Assembly: GCA_009760855.2 (NCBI GenBank)
Contig: WPIO01000040.1
Coordinates: 1,700,001 to 1,764,000 of the forward strand
DNA: 64,000 nucleotides
Reading direction: 5' to 3'
Origin: Cristatella mucedo
Lineage: Eukaryota > Bryozoa > Phylactolaemata > Cristatellidae
The notes under the pieces were generated by a model. It had not been told where the DNA came from. It saw only the letters and a program-made list of their open reading frames with translations, and made no database searches. The translations under genes were made by a program, and so were the position numbers. Every line of letters begins with the position of its first letter. The stretch's first letter is position 1. This document shows positions 33,776 through 46,245 of this stretch, piece by piece.

Positions 33776-33905
33776 GTAATAATAATAATAATAACAATAA
33801 TAAATTTGATATAGCGCCCCCAGAGCACTTAAATCTCTTTTGCGGCACTTCACAAAGATTGACCCACGACCCGGGTCGTGAAGAGCGTGTGCCTTAGCTC
33901 CTGGG
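33776..33905 (-). mobile_element. SINE-2-type element, antisense, diverged
   Basis: An ATA/ACA tail and TTTGATATAGCGCCCCCAGA start the 3' end. The other hairpin arm (AATCTCTTTTGCGGCACTTC) and a tRNA-like head with GACCCACGACCCGGGTCGTG and GCCTTAGCTCCTGGGC follow. Confidence 0.65.
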
Positions 33906-34021
33906 CAAAGACCCAGCCAGGTTGGACTGGGAAGACGGGGCAGGTTCGCGAGCTCGAGGCCTCGGACTCGTCTGCAGCATTTTCTCTGATCTCAGGCTCT
34001 CCTTTCGCAAGGGCCGATACC

Positions 34022-35640
34022 ATCCAAGCTTAAGATTTAAGAGTTAGGTATTAGCCAACTGGCTTTATCTCTCGGAACAAAGAGAAAGTGGGAAGCATAG
34101 CAGAGTCAGGAGAGCAGTTGAGGTAGGGGGTAGCATGGAAGTAGCAGCTCAGGACCGCTGGAAAGGATGTGCCATTGTCGGCAGCAGGAGAGTAGTTTTC
34201 GTTGCTTAATGATTGTGGAAGTAAGTTTCAGAGTCTAGAACCTGCTGAGCTAAAGCTTCTGTCGCCAACGGTCTTTAAGCGGAGGAATGAAGCAGCTAAT
34301 TTATTGTCCATACAGGACCTGAGGGCACGAACAGGCTGAAACTGGTGCAGTAGTTCAGCTAGGTATGGAGGAGCCAAGCCGTGGCGGGCCTTGTGGGTCA
34401 ACGTACGAACCTTGCTCTGTATCCGTTGATCGACTGGCAATCACCCTAGCTCTTTTAGCAAAGGCGACACATGGTCAAACCTCTGAAATTTGCAAACTAG
34501 CCTTGCTGCCATATTCATAGCCAACTGCAGGGCCTTCCGGCTTTTTTCGGTAGCCCAGCAAAGAGAAAGTTACAATAATCTAGCCGAGATGGAACCAAGG
34601 AGCTAGTTGAATTTCTTCAGATATTTTTTTCTTTTCAATGAGTGCTACCAGCTTCTTAGAGACAATTTGTTCAAGAATCTTTGACAACAAGGGAAGAAGG
34701 GAAGCTGGGCGATAGTTTGCAAGGACCTCTGTATTTAATCCAAGCTATTCAACTATCGGTCTAACAATGGCCGATTTGAAGGACTTGGGTAAGCCCCTTT
34801 TTTCAGAGAAGCCTTAAAAATATCGGTTATGGCTGGGCTAAGTGGGTCTGCCAGTGAAGACCACAGAGATGATGGCATAGGGTCTTCGGTAGACGAGCTC
34901 TTTTTACTTGATCTTATTAAAGGTAGCCACATAGCATGCAGAAACCTCGAAAATATTTTAAGGAAGGTCACAGGTTGCGATTCAGCAATTGCTTTAGTCG
35001 GAGGGGGCTTCATGGAGGCGCGAATGTGCACAGTGGCTTCTGTAAAGAAGGCTGAAAACGTTTTAGCTGAGCCGTTAATATCTGGGTAGTGAGACTTCTC
35101 AGCATCGGCCAGCCTATTGTGTACCGTCTTGTAAGTTTGTTTTGGGTATGGCTGGCACGATTTAAGTTTTCGAACGAAGAAAAGCCCCGGCTGTTTTAAG
35201 AGTGAAGACTCGAAGGAAGTCGTTGAAATTGACTTGATCTTCATCAGACCCCTATTTCTTAAAGCGACGTTCGACGCCTGCGATTAACACGTCAAAACCT
35301 TTGACGTGTTTTTGTAAATTGAAAGAAATCGCCACGACCGATCAGTACATGGACAGAATGTACGGGAGCATGCTTGTCAAGAGCACTCGCAAGTACCTTG
35401 TTCACTGCATCAGTGAGGGTATCGAAGCTGTCGGTCGAGTTTGGATGCAGATCACGAAGACCTGCTTCACGCACAGGTTTCAAAAATTGGTCTCGGTCAA
35501 TACTTTTAAAGCTAGGTCGCTGGAAAGACTTGACATTACCCTGTGCGTACGACGAATCAGGAACAGTAAGCGAGACCGAACGGGTCAGATCCGAGACGTC
35601 AGCGGGCACAGTATGAGCAACATCAACACTCAATGAGCTC
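34022..35640 (-). mobile_element. LINE-B copy with internal deletion
   Basis: Antisense. From the 5' side: a linker region reading FKSIDRDQFLKP and DSFDTLTDAVNKVLAS, then LADPLSPAITDIFKASLKKG and NYRPASLLPLLSKILEQIV (start of the reverse transcriptase). It jumps near 34600 straight to SRLDYCNFLFAGLP in the C-terminal domain, so the catalytic core is deleted. The end reads LPVDQRIQSKVRTLTHKARH and then GDRSFSSAGSRL. Clearly a different family from LINE-A, about equally far from it in all parts. The same family recurs at 50985, 52485 and 60620. Confidence 0.82.
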
Positions 35641-35828
35641 TTCTTCCTGCCTCCTTCCTCCTCTCTCCCCTTTGCTGGCATGTGGCATGTTACACCGACC
35701 GGCTAAGGCGCGTCAGGCTCGGGTGCACTCGAAGTGCGCGCGCGCGCGTGCAATCACGGAGCTCACTGCGGACGGGCTGAGCGCGAACCGTCCGAAACTG
35801 TCTTACAGTAATCACGACGTCTTAGAGT

Positions 35829-37568
35829 AATCAGCTACCGTCATCCTAAATATGCCATTAGCCTCAGGTCATGTCCCAGCACCTTTGAAAAAAGGCTGTA
35901 GTCAGGCCACTACTCAGGAAAGTGACACTTGCCCAAGAGAACATGTGACACTTCCGCTCATTCTCCCTTAAACGGATTCCATCAAAGACATTGGAGCGAG
36001 TCGTGGCGGACCAGCTTAACTCATATATTGAAACTTCAAACCTTGCTAGTAAGTTCCAGTCTGGTTATAGAGGTAATCACTCTACAAAGTCAGCATTGCT
36101 TCTGGCATACAATGACCTACTTAGGAATGCAGACTTAGGTAGAGTATCTCTGCTTTTTTCGCTCGATCTTTCGGCAGCTTTTGATACTATCGATCACCAA
36201 GTCCTTCTCGAGCGCCTCTCATCTCGCCTGAGCATTACTGGCACTGCATTGCAATGGTTCAAGTCCTATCTCAATGCGAGTTTTCAGAGTATTTATGTGA
36301 ATGGACAAAGATCACCCGAGGAACTTTTGAAATTTGGGGTACCTCAGAGCTCTGTGCTTGGTCCTGTTCTTTTCGCGGTTTATGCTCTTCGTCTTGCCGA
36401 TGTGATTGCCAAGCACAATCTAGAACCACGAGGCTTTCCCTTCTATGCAGAGATGACACTCAGTTGTACCTCTGCTTTAATCCCTCCCAACCCTCCAGCA
36501 CGTAAAATTCTCTTAACTACCTTGCTGCATGCATTAATGACATCAGCGCATGGAGGGCAGCAAACTTTCTTAAATTGAATGATGATAAAACCAACTTAAT
36601 AGTTATGGGCAAACCAAGCGTCATTCAGAAATTGGAAAGATTACCGTTCACAATAAGCTGTCAGCATATCTCGCGTTGAATTTGCACGAAATCTATGTGT
36701 CCCACTTCAAAGTGACCTTCCATTAGACGACCACATCAGCCCCATCAATCAAGTCTGCCTATTTTCAGCTACATAACATTTCTAAAATTCGGGCTTGTTT
36801 AGGCAGGGATACCACATCTAAGTTGGTCCATGCATTGTGACATCCCGTCTTGACTTAACTGTAACTTGTGTGACTTGACTGTAACTCACTGCTTGATAGT
36901 CTACCAGCCTGTGCAATCAGGCTCTTACAAATGGTGCAAAACTCTGCAGTTAGGCTTGTCTGTCGTTAACGTCGGAGTTGCCACATCACACCGCTTCTCG
37001 CCGACGTGCACTGGCTCCCAGTCAAGCAAAGCATCGACTTCAAAGTTTTGTCACTCACTTTCCTGTTCCTTCATTCTTTGGCTCCAGCCTACCTATCAGG
37101 TCTTCTCCCCCACCAGGCTAAGAATCTACCACCCACTTTTTGGAATCTAGCTGTTTACCTAAACCTCTTACAAACCTTAAATCCTTTGGAGACCGTGCCT
37201 TTTGTTCGTGTGGTCCCAAAGCCTGGAACTCACTTCGACTTGCATCTCGACATTTCCTGACTTGACCTCATTAAAAAGCTAAAAATGCATCAATTTATCA
37301 CAGCCCTTAGTGGGTCCCCGTGATTCGTCCTTTATGTGCTTATGCGTGCTGACACTGTGCATGCTGCCACTAACCATATTTGCATGCTGACCCTGTGAAT
37401 TTCACCCCTAACCATGTTATTCTTGGAATTCATTGAGCATACTACTACTAACCATTTGATCGTGCTTGCTTTGCAGCACATGTAAAGCGCCCAGAAAGTG
37501 ATTGAGTTCTCTGAGGATGCGATATCAAATTTATTTTTATCATCATTATTATTATTATTATTATTATT
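35829..37568 (+). mobile_element. LINE-A copy with RT, C-terminal domain and 3' UTR, frameshifted
   Basis: Enters at [14 protein letters not shown], just before the reverse transcriptase. The frame at 35991-36578 has LDLSAAFDTIDHQVLLERL (motif A) and [12 protein letters not shown] (motif B, with S where G is usual). The catalytic motif is broken: an extra AG at about 36450-36453 turns FYADD into FYAEM and shifts the frame. The C-terminal domain (36770-37260) is in pieces with several indels. 3' UTR and a decayed hairpin follow to an ATT tail. Second-longest LINE-A here, but dead. Confidence 0.9.
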
Positions 37569-38005
37569 AGAACACAGGCAAGAAAGCCTGAAGAAGGGAG
37601 AGACGCGGCTGCGTCTGCACTTTCGCAAGGTCGCAAATGTGCGGACTACCTTGGCTGTGGTGTTCTTAGCTTAGATAGCCAAATAAAGCCAGCAGGCGGG
37701 TTAGCCGCAGTTCGCCTTACTTGCACAATATTGTAACATGTGCGCTGTTTTTTTAATTTAAGTCTAGCGGCTAAGTACCCACCCCGAGAGCCGTGGATTG
37801 GGCCGGCGCGGACGGCGGCGAGCGCTGCAGCCGACGGCTGCTTTCCTTGACGACTACCCACCTGTCTATTGGTAGCAGTACAGTTTCCACATACCATTTT
37901 CCAATCAGATCAGGCCGCGGTGGCTATTGCACTGGTCACAATTATGGCTTCCCTACCGGTCGAATTAACAGCTATGATAATAATAATAACAATAATTATA
38001 ACAAC
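37569..38005. other. unassigned sequence
   Basis: No gene recognised. An AAT/AAC-rich run at 37976-38020 precedes a LINE-type tail. Confidence 0.4.
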
Positions 38006-38009
38006 AACA

Positions 38010-38085
38010 GCAAATAAAAATAAAACATTTGTATAAAGCTCTGGGATAACAAAATCTCTGTAAAGGCACTTTACATGTGCTTTTA
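38010..38085 (-). mobile_element. SINE/LINE tail fragment
   Basis: Antisense. ACATTTGTATAAAGCTCTGG then AATCTCTGTAAAGGCACTTT are the two arms of the shared terminal hairpin. Nothing of the head is identifiable. Confidence 0.6.
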
Positions 38086-39204
38086 GCTTGTAATGAGTCG
38101 GCCCTGTCGCTGACCGTAATGGCTGCAATGCACAGGCAATCGCTTTCGCTCTTGAGAGCTTGCTATCGTTGGTAGTGCCCTTGAAAAATTTCGGGTGCTC
38201 AATCCTTACCGTTTAGCGCTTTGCAAGCGCTCGCCACCGGAATGCACCAGCACCGGAACTGGTGAGGCTTTCGCGAGCGCAAGCTTACTGTCAAGGCCGC
38301 GCCCTTCGCGGGACGCTCTTTCATGGCCGATCGTCGTAGTTATTTTGCAGCTGAAATCAAAGTTAAAATGGCGAAAACAAAAGAAATATTAACTAAATGG
38401 CGGACGAACTAAAGGATGGCGGAGCAGAAGAATGGCAGCGCGTGAACGAAGGACGAACCCGCTGAAGGGGGGAGTAAGAGAGAGCCAGTGTGCCCAGGAC
38501 CGTGTGGACCGTTGCTTCTTTGACCGTTTCGCGCGAGGGGGGTAAATGGCCTAAATGGCCCTGCGAACTGATACGAAAGGGACGAACGGCCGGCGGCTTG
38601 CCGCCCGACAGGCCGCCGTTAGTCCAGATGCGATTGGCTGCCGCAGACGAGGTCGTGGTCTGACGCTTACTCCTGGCTTTGCCCCCGCCAGCACCGGCAG
38701 CGGCGGAGCCACCAGCAGCAGGTCGCATTTTCCCCCTATAGCGGGGCAACGAGCGGGGCCGCGCCCTATTCCTATCGTCGTCGCCCCGCCCCCACCGCGA
38801 CCGTAACCGACGAATAAATTATGCATTCGTTCCACTCAGTGAGCAGCCGCCGAGTTCGCATCGGTTGAACGCTGCGATTTTACGCTGTAATTTTTTCCAA
38901 AGATCCCGCGAATGAATCCGAGCCAGCGAGAATGAAACTCTTGCCGGCGGGTCTTTCGCCTTGCATAGAAATTCTCCGGTCTATCTAGCCCCGCCCTAGT
39001 TAAAATGGGAATTTTTTTCACTTTTATGGCACCCCAGGAGAACTTATATGAGCGGGATGCGAAGTGCCGGCACAAACCGGAAGTCTCATCGGCTGACGCA
39101 ACGTCGGCGCGTCTTTTCGTGCGACTTTTTTTGCCTCAAGACGACCACGGTCATTTCGCACGGCTATCGTATTTTTTGGGGCCTCGTGACTCATCCGTTG
39201 CGCG
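38086..39204. other. unassigned, GC-rich in the middle
   Basis: 38270-38830 is GC- and CpG-rich and open on both strands; the translations are Arg/Pro/Ala-rich without a domain. It may be a CpG block near a gene start, but no exon is supported. Confidence 0.4.
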
Positions 39205-39405
39205 CGCGCTTATGCGTGCTGACTGTGTGCACTCTGTCGCCAACCACATTTACATGTTGACCCTGTGCATATCGCTTCTAATAAAGTATGCTTGCTGGCC
39301 TTGTGCGTGTCAACACTAACCCTTTGATCACGCTTCCTTTCAGCATAAGTAAAGTGTATAGAAAGAGACGAAGCTCTCTGATGGCGCTATACAAATGCAT
39401 TGTTA
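39205..39405 (+). mobile_element. diverged LINE 3' tail
   Basis: CTTATGCGTGCTGACTGTGT, CATGTTGACCCTGTGCATAT and TCAGCATAAGTAAAGTGTAT, then AGAAAGAGACGAAGCTCTCT and GGCGCTATACAAATGCATT. Same block order as LINE-A but with an extra GCTTGCTGGCCTTGTGCGTG block also found in the 61990 copy. A subfamily. Confidence 0.7.
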
Positions 39406-39586
39406 CCTTTGTTATCACCCTGCTCTATCTCCTTTCCCTGCCGCCGTCTCTGTCTTCCTCGGCGTTCTCGTTCTTTAAAACTTTATAAGAAAAGAGACCG
39501 CCTAATTAAGCAAGCTCGTTTAAATATAAGCTATGAGCTGAAGAGCCGCTCTCCCGAACACACCTCTCTCTTCTTTCTCTTCGTTG

Positions 39587-39589
<3 letters not shown>

Positions 39590-39661
<72 letters not shown>
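39590..39661 (+). repeat. (TC)n microsatellite
   Basis: Clean TC run, then C/T-rich flank with a duplicated CTATGACTCTCGCCGTCTCT word at about 39796-39833. Confidence 0.96.
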
Positions 39662-39666
<5 letters not shown>

Positions 39667-39909
39667 CCGCTTTGTCCACTCTGGTTCATTTGATCGCTTC
39701 TTCCCGTCTGTCTGTTTTCCAATCTGTCTGCTTGTCTGTCTCTCTAATTGTCCACTTCTTTACCTTCCCTTTTTCTCTTGCTGTCTCTCCCTCTCTATGA
39801 CTCTCGCCGTCTCTCTATGACTCTCGCCGTCTCTCGCTGTATCCCACTGCTCGGCCTCTGGTTTTCATAGGCTTTTTTGTAGCTCGTTGCGTCTCTCTTT
39901 TTGAGTGCA

Positions 39910-40505
39910 TCTTTTCACGACGCTGGGGGGGAGGGGAGAGCCGCCCGCCAGGTGGCGCTCGTCGAGTCTCCGCCGACGCCGCCCGCGCTGCCGCTGATCG
40001 GCTGCTTCGGTTGCATTGTTTGCTCGATGCCACCGCCGCCGCCGCTCGTCGGCCGCCGAACAAACGCACGTCTGTCAACAGAGGCATGCCGCAGCGCTGA
40101 TCAGCGCCAGACCGTCGCGGTGAGCTCGTCGCATTCCAGCAGAGAGCACTAAGTGGCCGTCGGTGAAGCTATTTTAAAGCTTTGCCGAATGCAATATGCA
40201 ATTGTGCGAACTCGCAGAGGCTGAGCGCGTCCTTAAATAATCCAATCTGTCCGTCCGCGGTCTCGCCGCCGCCGCCCCGGGGCCGCCGGGCTTTCGCACC
40301 GCGGGGGCAAAGCTCCGTCCGAGGTCCCGTAATTGCCTGGAAATCGCAATTAAATACTCCGGTGCCCTACGAGGTCGCGGACCTTGACCGGGACCAGAAA
40401 CTAAAAGACAGCCGCAGCGACGCGGCGGGAGCAACGCGGCTGGCGGCGGCTGCTGGTGGCGGCGCAGCTGCGGCCGAGCCGCAGGCGGGCGGCGGCGGCA
40501 GCGCG
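39910..40505. other. GC-rich, CpG-rich block
   Basis: Two GC-rich sections (about 39930-40130 and 40230-40505) with CCG/GCC trinucleotide runs. All frames are open and give Ala/Pro/Gly/Arg-rich translations. No domain, start context or splice structure decides for a gene. Confidence 0.55.
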
Positions 40506-40507
40506 TA

Positions 40508-40609
<102 letters not shown>

Positions 40610-40685
40610 GCGGAGAGGCGAGCGCCCTCTGCAGGCGGCGAAGAGTCGTAGAAGCGAGCAACGATTTGTATAGTACAAATTGTAC

Positions 40686-40768
40686 GAGGTTTAACAGCCT
40701 CGTTTGCATAGCGGCAGAAGAACCTTAACGGCTACCACTATCGCTTGCAGTTAGTAATAAAAGATGGG
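40686..40768 (-). mobile_element. SINE-1 3' half
   Basis: Antisense. GAGGTTTAACAGCCTCGTTT, then GCATAGCGGCAGAAGAACC, GGCTACCACTATCGCTTGCA and TAATAAAAGATGGGGC. The head is missing, so a 5'-truncated copy. Confidence 0.78.
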
Positions 40769-40773
40769 GCTAT

Positions 40774-41011
<238 letters not shown>

Positions 41012-41256
41012 GTATTACATGTACACGTATTCATATGCATACACGTATGTAAATATAGGTATCATATATTAAACTTTGCATTGTTCTATATTTTATATCG
41101 TATTTTACATGTTTATATAAATACATGCCCTGTAAATATACCTGCTGTAAATACAGCCACACTTTCCGTGTTGCATCGCCGACAGCCCGATCCAAAGGTG
41201 ACCTTGACAGCGAGCCAGTTGGAGCCGCTTGACCGTTCGCATACCTCTCGAGTAAT

Positions 41257-42155
41257 GATAATAGTACTAGTAATAAGAATACGTTTGATATAGCGCCCTC
41301 AGAAAAGTCAATCACTGTCTAGGCACTTTCATTTGGTATAAAAGAAGCACGATCGAACGGTTAGTGGTAGCATGCTCGACAAACAGCAAGAATATCACGG
41401 TTAAGGGTAACGTGAACAGTGTCGGAATGCAAGTGTGGTTAGTGGCAGAACTCACAGTGTCAGCACGCATGAGTAGGTAAAGGATGTATCGCAGAGACCC
41501 ACTAAACGTTGTGATAAATTGATGTTTTTTTAGTTTCTTTTAACTGTGGTCAAGATAGGAGATGTTGTGAAGCAAGTCGGAAGAGGGTTCTAGGCTCTAA
41601 AATAAATAAATCCCAGCTGATTAAACAGCCTCATTTTATATAGCAACAGAAGAACCTTTACGGCTATCACCACCGCTTGTAGTGGCGGTAAAGAACCACC
41701 CACCGCAGGAATCGAACCCACGACGTCGGGACCTAGGCTTTGGGAGCATACGAACTAAATCGCGGTCTCCAAAGGGTTTGAGGTATGGGTAAGCGATTAG
41801 ATTCCGAAAAGCAAATGGTATGATGCTTAACCCGTTGGGGGACTAGATCTGATAGATTGGCTGGAGCGAAAGAATGGAGGGACCTAAAAATAGATGACAA
41901 AACCTTGAGGTCGATGCGTTGCTTGACTGGTAGCCAGTACAGGTCGGCGAGAAGTGGTGTGATGTATCAACTGCGACGCTCACGACCGACAAGCACAGCT
42001 GCAGAGTTTTGCACCAGCTGTAATCGCCTGATCGCACATGCCCGTAGACCACCAAGCAGCGAGTCACAGAATTCGAGACAGGATATCGCGAATGCATGGA
42101 CCAATTTAGATGTGGTATCCCTGTCTAAAAAAATCCCGAATTTTAGCCATACCGC
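41257..42155 (-). mobile_element. LINE-A copy split by SINE-1
   Basis: Antisense. 41257-41610 holds the tail, hairpin, 3' UTR and last coding words. 41731-42155 holds the C-terminal domain, read as [43 protein letters not shown] in another frame, and HAFAISCLEFCDSLLGG, up to the KDTTSKL region. Several frame changes. The SINE-1 at 41611-41730 separates the two parts. Confidence 0.85.
41611..41730 (-). mobile_element. SINE-1 nested in LINE-A, 5'-truncated
   Basis: Antisense. CCAGCTGATTAAACAGCCTC then GGCTATCACCACCGCTTGTA, with the B-box region GGAATCGAACCCACGACG, stopping before the A box. The LINE word CTAGGCTYT occurs on both sides (near 41591 and 41733), consistent with a target-site duplication of about 8-10 bases. 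Confidence 0.82.
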
Positions 42156-42805
42156 GTAGCTGAATGACGCCGAACGCAGCTGGTACGCAGCGGAAATGAT
42201 GCATTCTTGTTCAAGCATGGCTCCGACTTCAGATTGGCCGTAGCTGTTCAATGACGCCAGTGGGTAGGGAGCGGTGCGATCGAGTGTCGGATTCGTGCTC
42301 CGAACGATGCGAACCAAACGTACGGCGGTTCACTCAGACACTGCGGAAGCAATAGATGATGAGTTGCATAATACTTGATGAGTTGCCAAATCGCTCGATC
42401 CGTTCCGGATGCACGCGCGTTTGGCGAGAGTTAGGCGCGCCTGTGGGCTATGGGCTTCGGAAGCCTACGTGACACGAGCCGGCCGTTGGCACTTTTTGCC
42501 TAGATAACTGCCGATTCAAATGTCATAAGTAAGTGTGTGCACTTAGCAGAATATGGAAAGAAAATACTTCTCATCGGTACAGCGAAACTTTTCCAACTCA
42601 AACGAAAAATAAGTACTACTTGCTTACTTAGCCGAGATCGCTTCTGGTTACGGTCCAGAAATGCCCGCCCCCCCCCGATAAAGCAGTCAAGCGCTGGCAT
42701 TAATAATTTTCTAGGCTAAATACAGCAGGTATGGGCGGCGCCAGTAAGTGCCAAAATAACCACCGCTTAAATATCGATTTATGGAGTTTAAAACTTATTT
42801 ATTAA
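42156..42805. other. unassigned sequence
   Basis: No gene or repeat recognised. Confidence 0.4.
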
Positions 42806-42962
42806 ATGTATCATTATGCTTGTTGTCATTGAGCTTTCTACCACTAACCACTAACTACACTAACATTCAATTGTGCTTCCTTTGCAGAAAATGCAAAGTG
42901 CCCAGAAAGAGATTGAGTTCTCCGAGGGCACTACATCGAATGTATTATAATTATTATTCTTA
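42806..42962 (+). mobile_element. LINE-A 3' tail fragment
   Basis: TTGTCATTGAGCTTTCTACC, TTTGCAGAAAATGCAAAGTG and the hairpin arms (GCCCAGAAAGAGATTGAGTT), then ATT-type tail. Confidence 0.82.
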
Positions 42963-43517
42963 ATATCCGTGCCGTCCGAGCTGAGTTAAGGCCGGGATAA
43001 AATACGCCAGCCCGGAACAGATATCACCCTAAAGCATCCCACAAATAATCAAAGACACTGCATGTGCGATACGACGACGTTAGACTCGCGGCCCTGAATA
43101 ATAGAGCTTCAGTTGGCGACGAGACTTGAATAGGATTGGTGAACTCTAGGCGCGTGCTACTTCCGCGCCACTACGTCACTGCTACGTCACTTCATCGACT
43201 GCCCTGCTGACTCAGCTACGCTTCTACGACTGCTTGGATTCCGCCTCCGCACATGACTCCCGCCATGAAGCCGAAAAAAGCAGTTTTAAATTAGCCTACG
43301 TTGAAAGCTAACCGTCGGGACAATGTCCGTATCGTGCGGCTGACGCAAACGTATCGCGCGGCAGTGCTGCTTAGGATGCTAATGCATTAGCTTGGAGTTG
43401 TAGTTATGACTGGAAAGTGACGAACGCTGCAGAAAATTTGGGTGAATATTAGCTGGTGATACATTTCGCGAATAAAAAAGACTCAATCCGAATCTAAATA
43501 GACGTGCTACCATTCCA
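42963..43517. other. unassigned sequence
   Basis: Nothing recognised. Confidence 0.4.
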
Positions 43518-44062
43518 ACCTGCACTGGCTACCAGTCAAGCAATGGATCGACTTCAAGGTTTTGTCGCTCACTTTAAGGTCACTTCATTCTTTGGCTCCA
43601 GCCTATCTCTCAGATCTACTCCCCCACCAGGCCAAGCATTGTACCACCTTCTTTTCGGAATCCAACAGTCTACCAATACCTCGTACAAACCTCAAATCCT
43701 TTGGAGACCGTGCATTTAGTTTGTATGCTCCCAAAGCCTTGAACTCACTCCCAACTTGCATCAGAACATCCCCTGACTTGACCACATTTACAAAGAACTT
43801 AAAAACACACCTATTTAGGACAGCATTTAGGGGGTCCCTGTGATTCGTCCTTCATGTGCTTATGCGTGCTGACACTGTGGCACATGCTGCGACTAACCAC
43901 ATTTGCATGCTGACCCTGTGTATGTCACCCCTAACCATGTTATTCATTTTGTTTGTTTACTCACCATTCAATTGCATTTCCCTTTGCAGCAAATGTATAG
44001 GGACTGAGTTCTCTGAAGGCGCTTTATCAAGTGCATTATTATTATTATTATAATTATTATTA
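43518..44062 (+). mobile_element. LINE-A copy: last third of C-terminal domain plus 3' UTR
   Basis: Enters at [14 protein letters not shown] and stays open to the stop at 43841. The 3' UTR lacks the AAGCATGATTTT block seen in other copies and has lost most of the left hairpin arm (TATAGGGACTGAGTTCTCTG). ATT tail present. Confidence 0.9.
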
Positions 44063-44302
44063 TCTCTCTTTCATTAACTAGCTCCTACTCTCTCTATAGT
44101 AAGGCGTCCTTCATTTTCACTTTCATAAGCCACACTCACTCACGACTTTCTCCGTCAGACGAGGTCAACCATTCTCCCAGTCATATGCTGTCTCACACTA
44201 TTCCTTTAATAGGCTGCGCATGACTGCTTATAATAGGTCATCTCTAATTCACCTTTTCAAAAGAATTATCTGTTCTCCATTTAATCCGCTGCCATTCCAC
44301 CT

Positions 44303-44303
44303 C

Positions 44304-44363
<60 letters not shown>
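44303..44363 (+). repeat. (TC)n microsatellite
   Basis: Clean TC run with pyrimidine-rich flanks. Confidence 0.95.
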
Positions 44364-44364
<1 letters not shown>

Positions 44365-44584
44365 CTCTTATCTAATCCGTCTCTCGTTTTCTTTTCATAA
44401 GCCCATCTCTCATTCTCCCTTCTATAATACGATTCTGAATCTTCCTTTGAAACTATCTCTCACTTTCTCTTTCACAAGCTATCTTTAATTTCACGATTAA
44501 GGTGCAAACTTTCATTCTTCCCCAGGCTGGCTCTTACTCGCCCTTCCATACGCTGCCCAATGTCTTGGTGCATTTGCATTGTCG

Positions 44585-44760
44585 ATAGAGAAAGAAGCAA
44601 AGAGAGAAAGCGAGAGAGGGTGAGTGAGAGAGAGATGAAGAGAGAAAGCGAGAGAGGGAGAGAGAGAGATGAAGAGAGAAAGCGAGAGAGAGAGAGAAAT
44701 AGAGAGAAAAAGATAAAAAGAGAGAGAAAGAGATAAAAAGAGAGAGAAAGAGATAGGAAA

Positions 44761-44795
<35 letters not shown>

Positions 44796-45007
44796 AAGAA
44801 AGAGAGGGAGACAGATGGAAGAGAGAATGATAAACAGAATAAGGTGAGCGAGAGAGAAAGAGTGAGAGAGCGAAAGTGCTAAAGAGATCATGAGAGTGAG
44901 AGAGAAAGAGAGAGAGAGAGAGAGAGACAGATGGAGAGAGATGGTAGGGAAGGAAGCGATGAGATGGAAAGAATGTGACATTAAAACGGAGCGGATTATA
45001 GAGAGCC

Positions 45008-45083
<76 letters not shown>

Positions 45084-45092
45084 ACGGAGGAA
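44585..45092. repeat. long (GA)n purine tract
   Basis: About 500 bases of GAGA/AAGAGAGA with insertions, clean (GA)n at 45011-45079. Open frames on both strands are low complexity. Confidence 0.95.
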
Positions 45093-46127
45093 AAGAAAGT
45101 TGAAGGTGATAAGCGAGAGAACTTGCAAACGTAGATATAAGCATTCTCGTCACTAGTTTTGAAATCGTTATTGCAAACTCGTGGATGCTTTTTAAGCAGA
45201 ACTCAGAAGAAACCTATCTTTATTCACTACTTTTGGTAGCTTTTTTATGCAGAGCCGTTGCAATCCAAGAACGGAAAAGCTCGCCGTCTTTTAGAGGCTG
45301 GCCATGTTTGCTCTACAGATTGGAACTGGCCATGCCGCCATGCGGGAGACGTTTTTCGCTACGAATGCGAGTTTCTTCTGCGCTAATCGCGGCCACTTGC
45401 CGCCGCCGCGAGAGTTGCTTTCCCGCTCATTGCTGCCTGGTCATTGCAGGAAGGATGCGAGGGCAAAGTAGCACCGGGCTAGCACCTCGCTGAGCCCATA
45501 GGCGGACCATCAAACCTGCGATCGAGGCCGGTCGTCGAGCGGCCCGTAACATCTCTCGCTCGCCCTTTCAGGCCGAGACAACGGCTCTAATTGTGCTAAG
45601 ACTGACGGATCGCGTCTGCTGTTTGGTGCGACGGTGTGAGTAGGACCCTTGGCAAATCGACGCGGGGCGCCGTGACAGACAGGTCATTGTCAACGGCTGT
45701 CAGAGTCGCCCGGATTTACTCTATTTGGCTTGCCAGCAAATTGCTTGCAAGCAATTGCCTTGCAGTCGGTATCGGGCTAGTCAGAGCTGACGTAGATAAA
45801 TGGCTATTTCAGGGGAGTGATTGCTCAGCACTCGCTGCAAAGCTTTGCGTTCAGCTCGTGAGGCTGATTCCCCGTATTTTGGAATCAGTCAAAGCTGCCA
45901 GGTTTTGTGACTCCAATTCAGGACCTTCACAGCAGCCTTATCCTCAACGAATTATGAGGCGCAGGATGTCCATCAATCGTGCTTGAGCGACCCTCTAGCC
46001 ACCTGTACGCTATAGTCGAGAAAACGGAGAGCTTATTGGCGGAGAGTAGAGAGTTGTGCCCTCATGAGGGGGACAACTCTCGGTGCTACATGAGGGGATA
46101 ACCGCGGTCGTTGGGCCGTAATATTAA
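45093..46127. other. unassigned sequence
   Basis: No gene recognised. Contains the hairpin at 46049-46081. Confidence 0.4.
46049..46081. repeat. small hairpin with palindromic core
   Basis: Outer 9-bp arms GAGAGTTGT and ACAACTCTC are perfect; the core contains CCCTCATGAGGG. Confidence 0.85.
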
Positions 46128-46245
46128 GAATAAGAATAATCACCACTCCCTATATATTACACCGTCAGGGAATTCAATCTCTTTCTAGGCACTCTACGCT
46201 TGCTGCACAGGAAGCACGGTCGTCACCCCTGACCGGTAGCCGTTC
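46128..46245 (-). mobile_element. LINE-A-type tail fragment
   Basis: Antisense: AAGAATAAT tail, TCAATCTCTTTCTAGGCACT, CTTGCTGCACAGGAAGCACG. Diverged. Confidence 0.65.
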
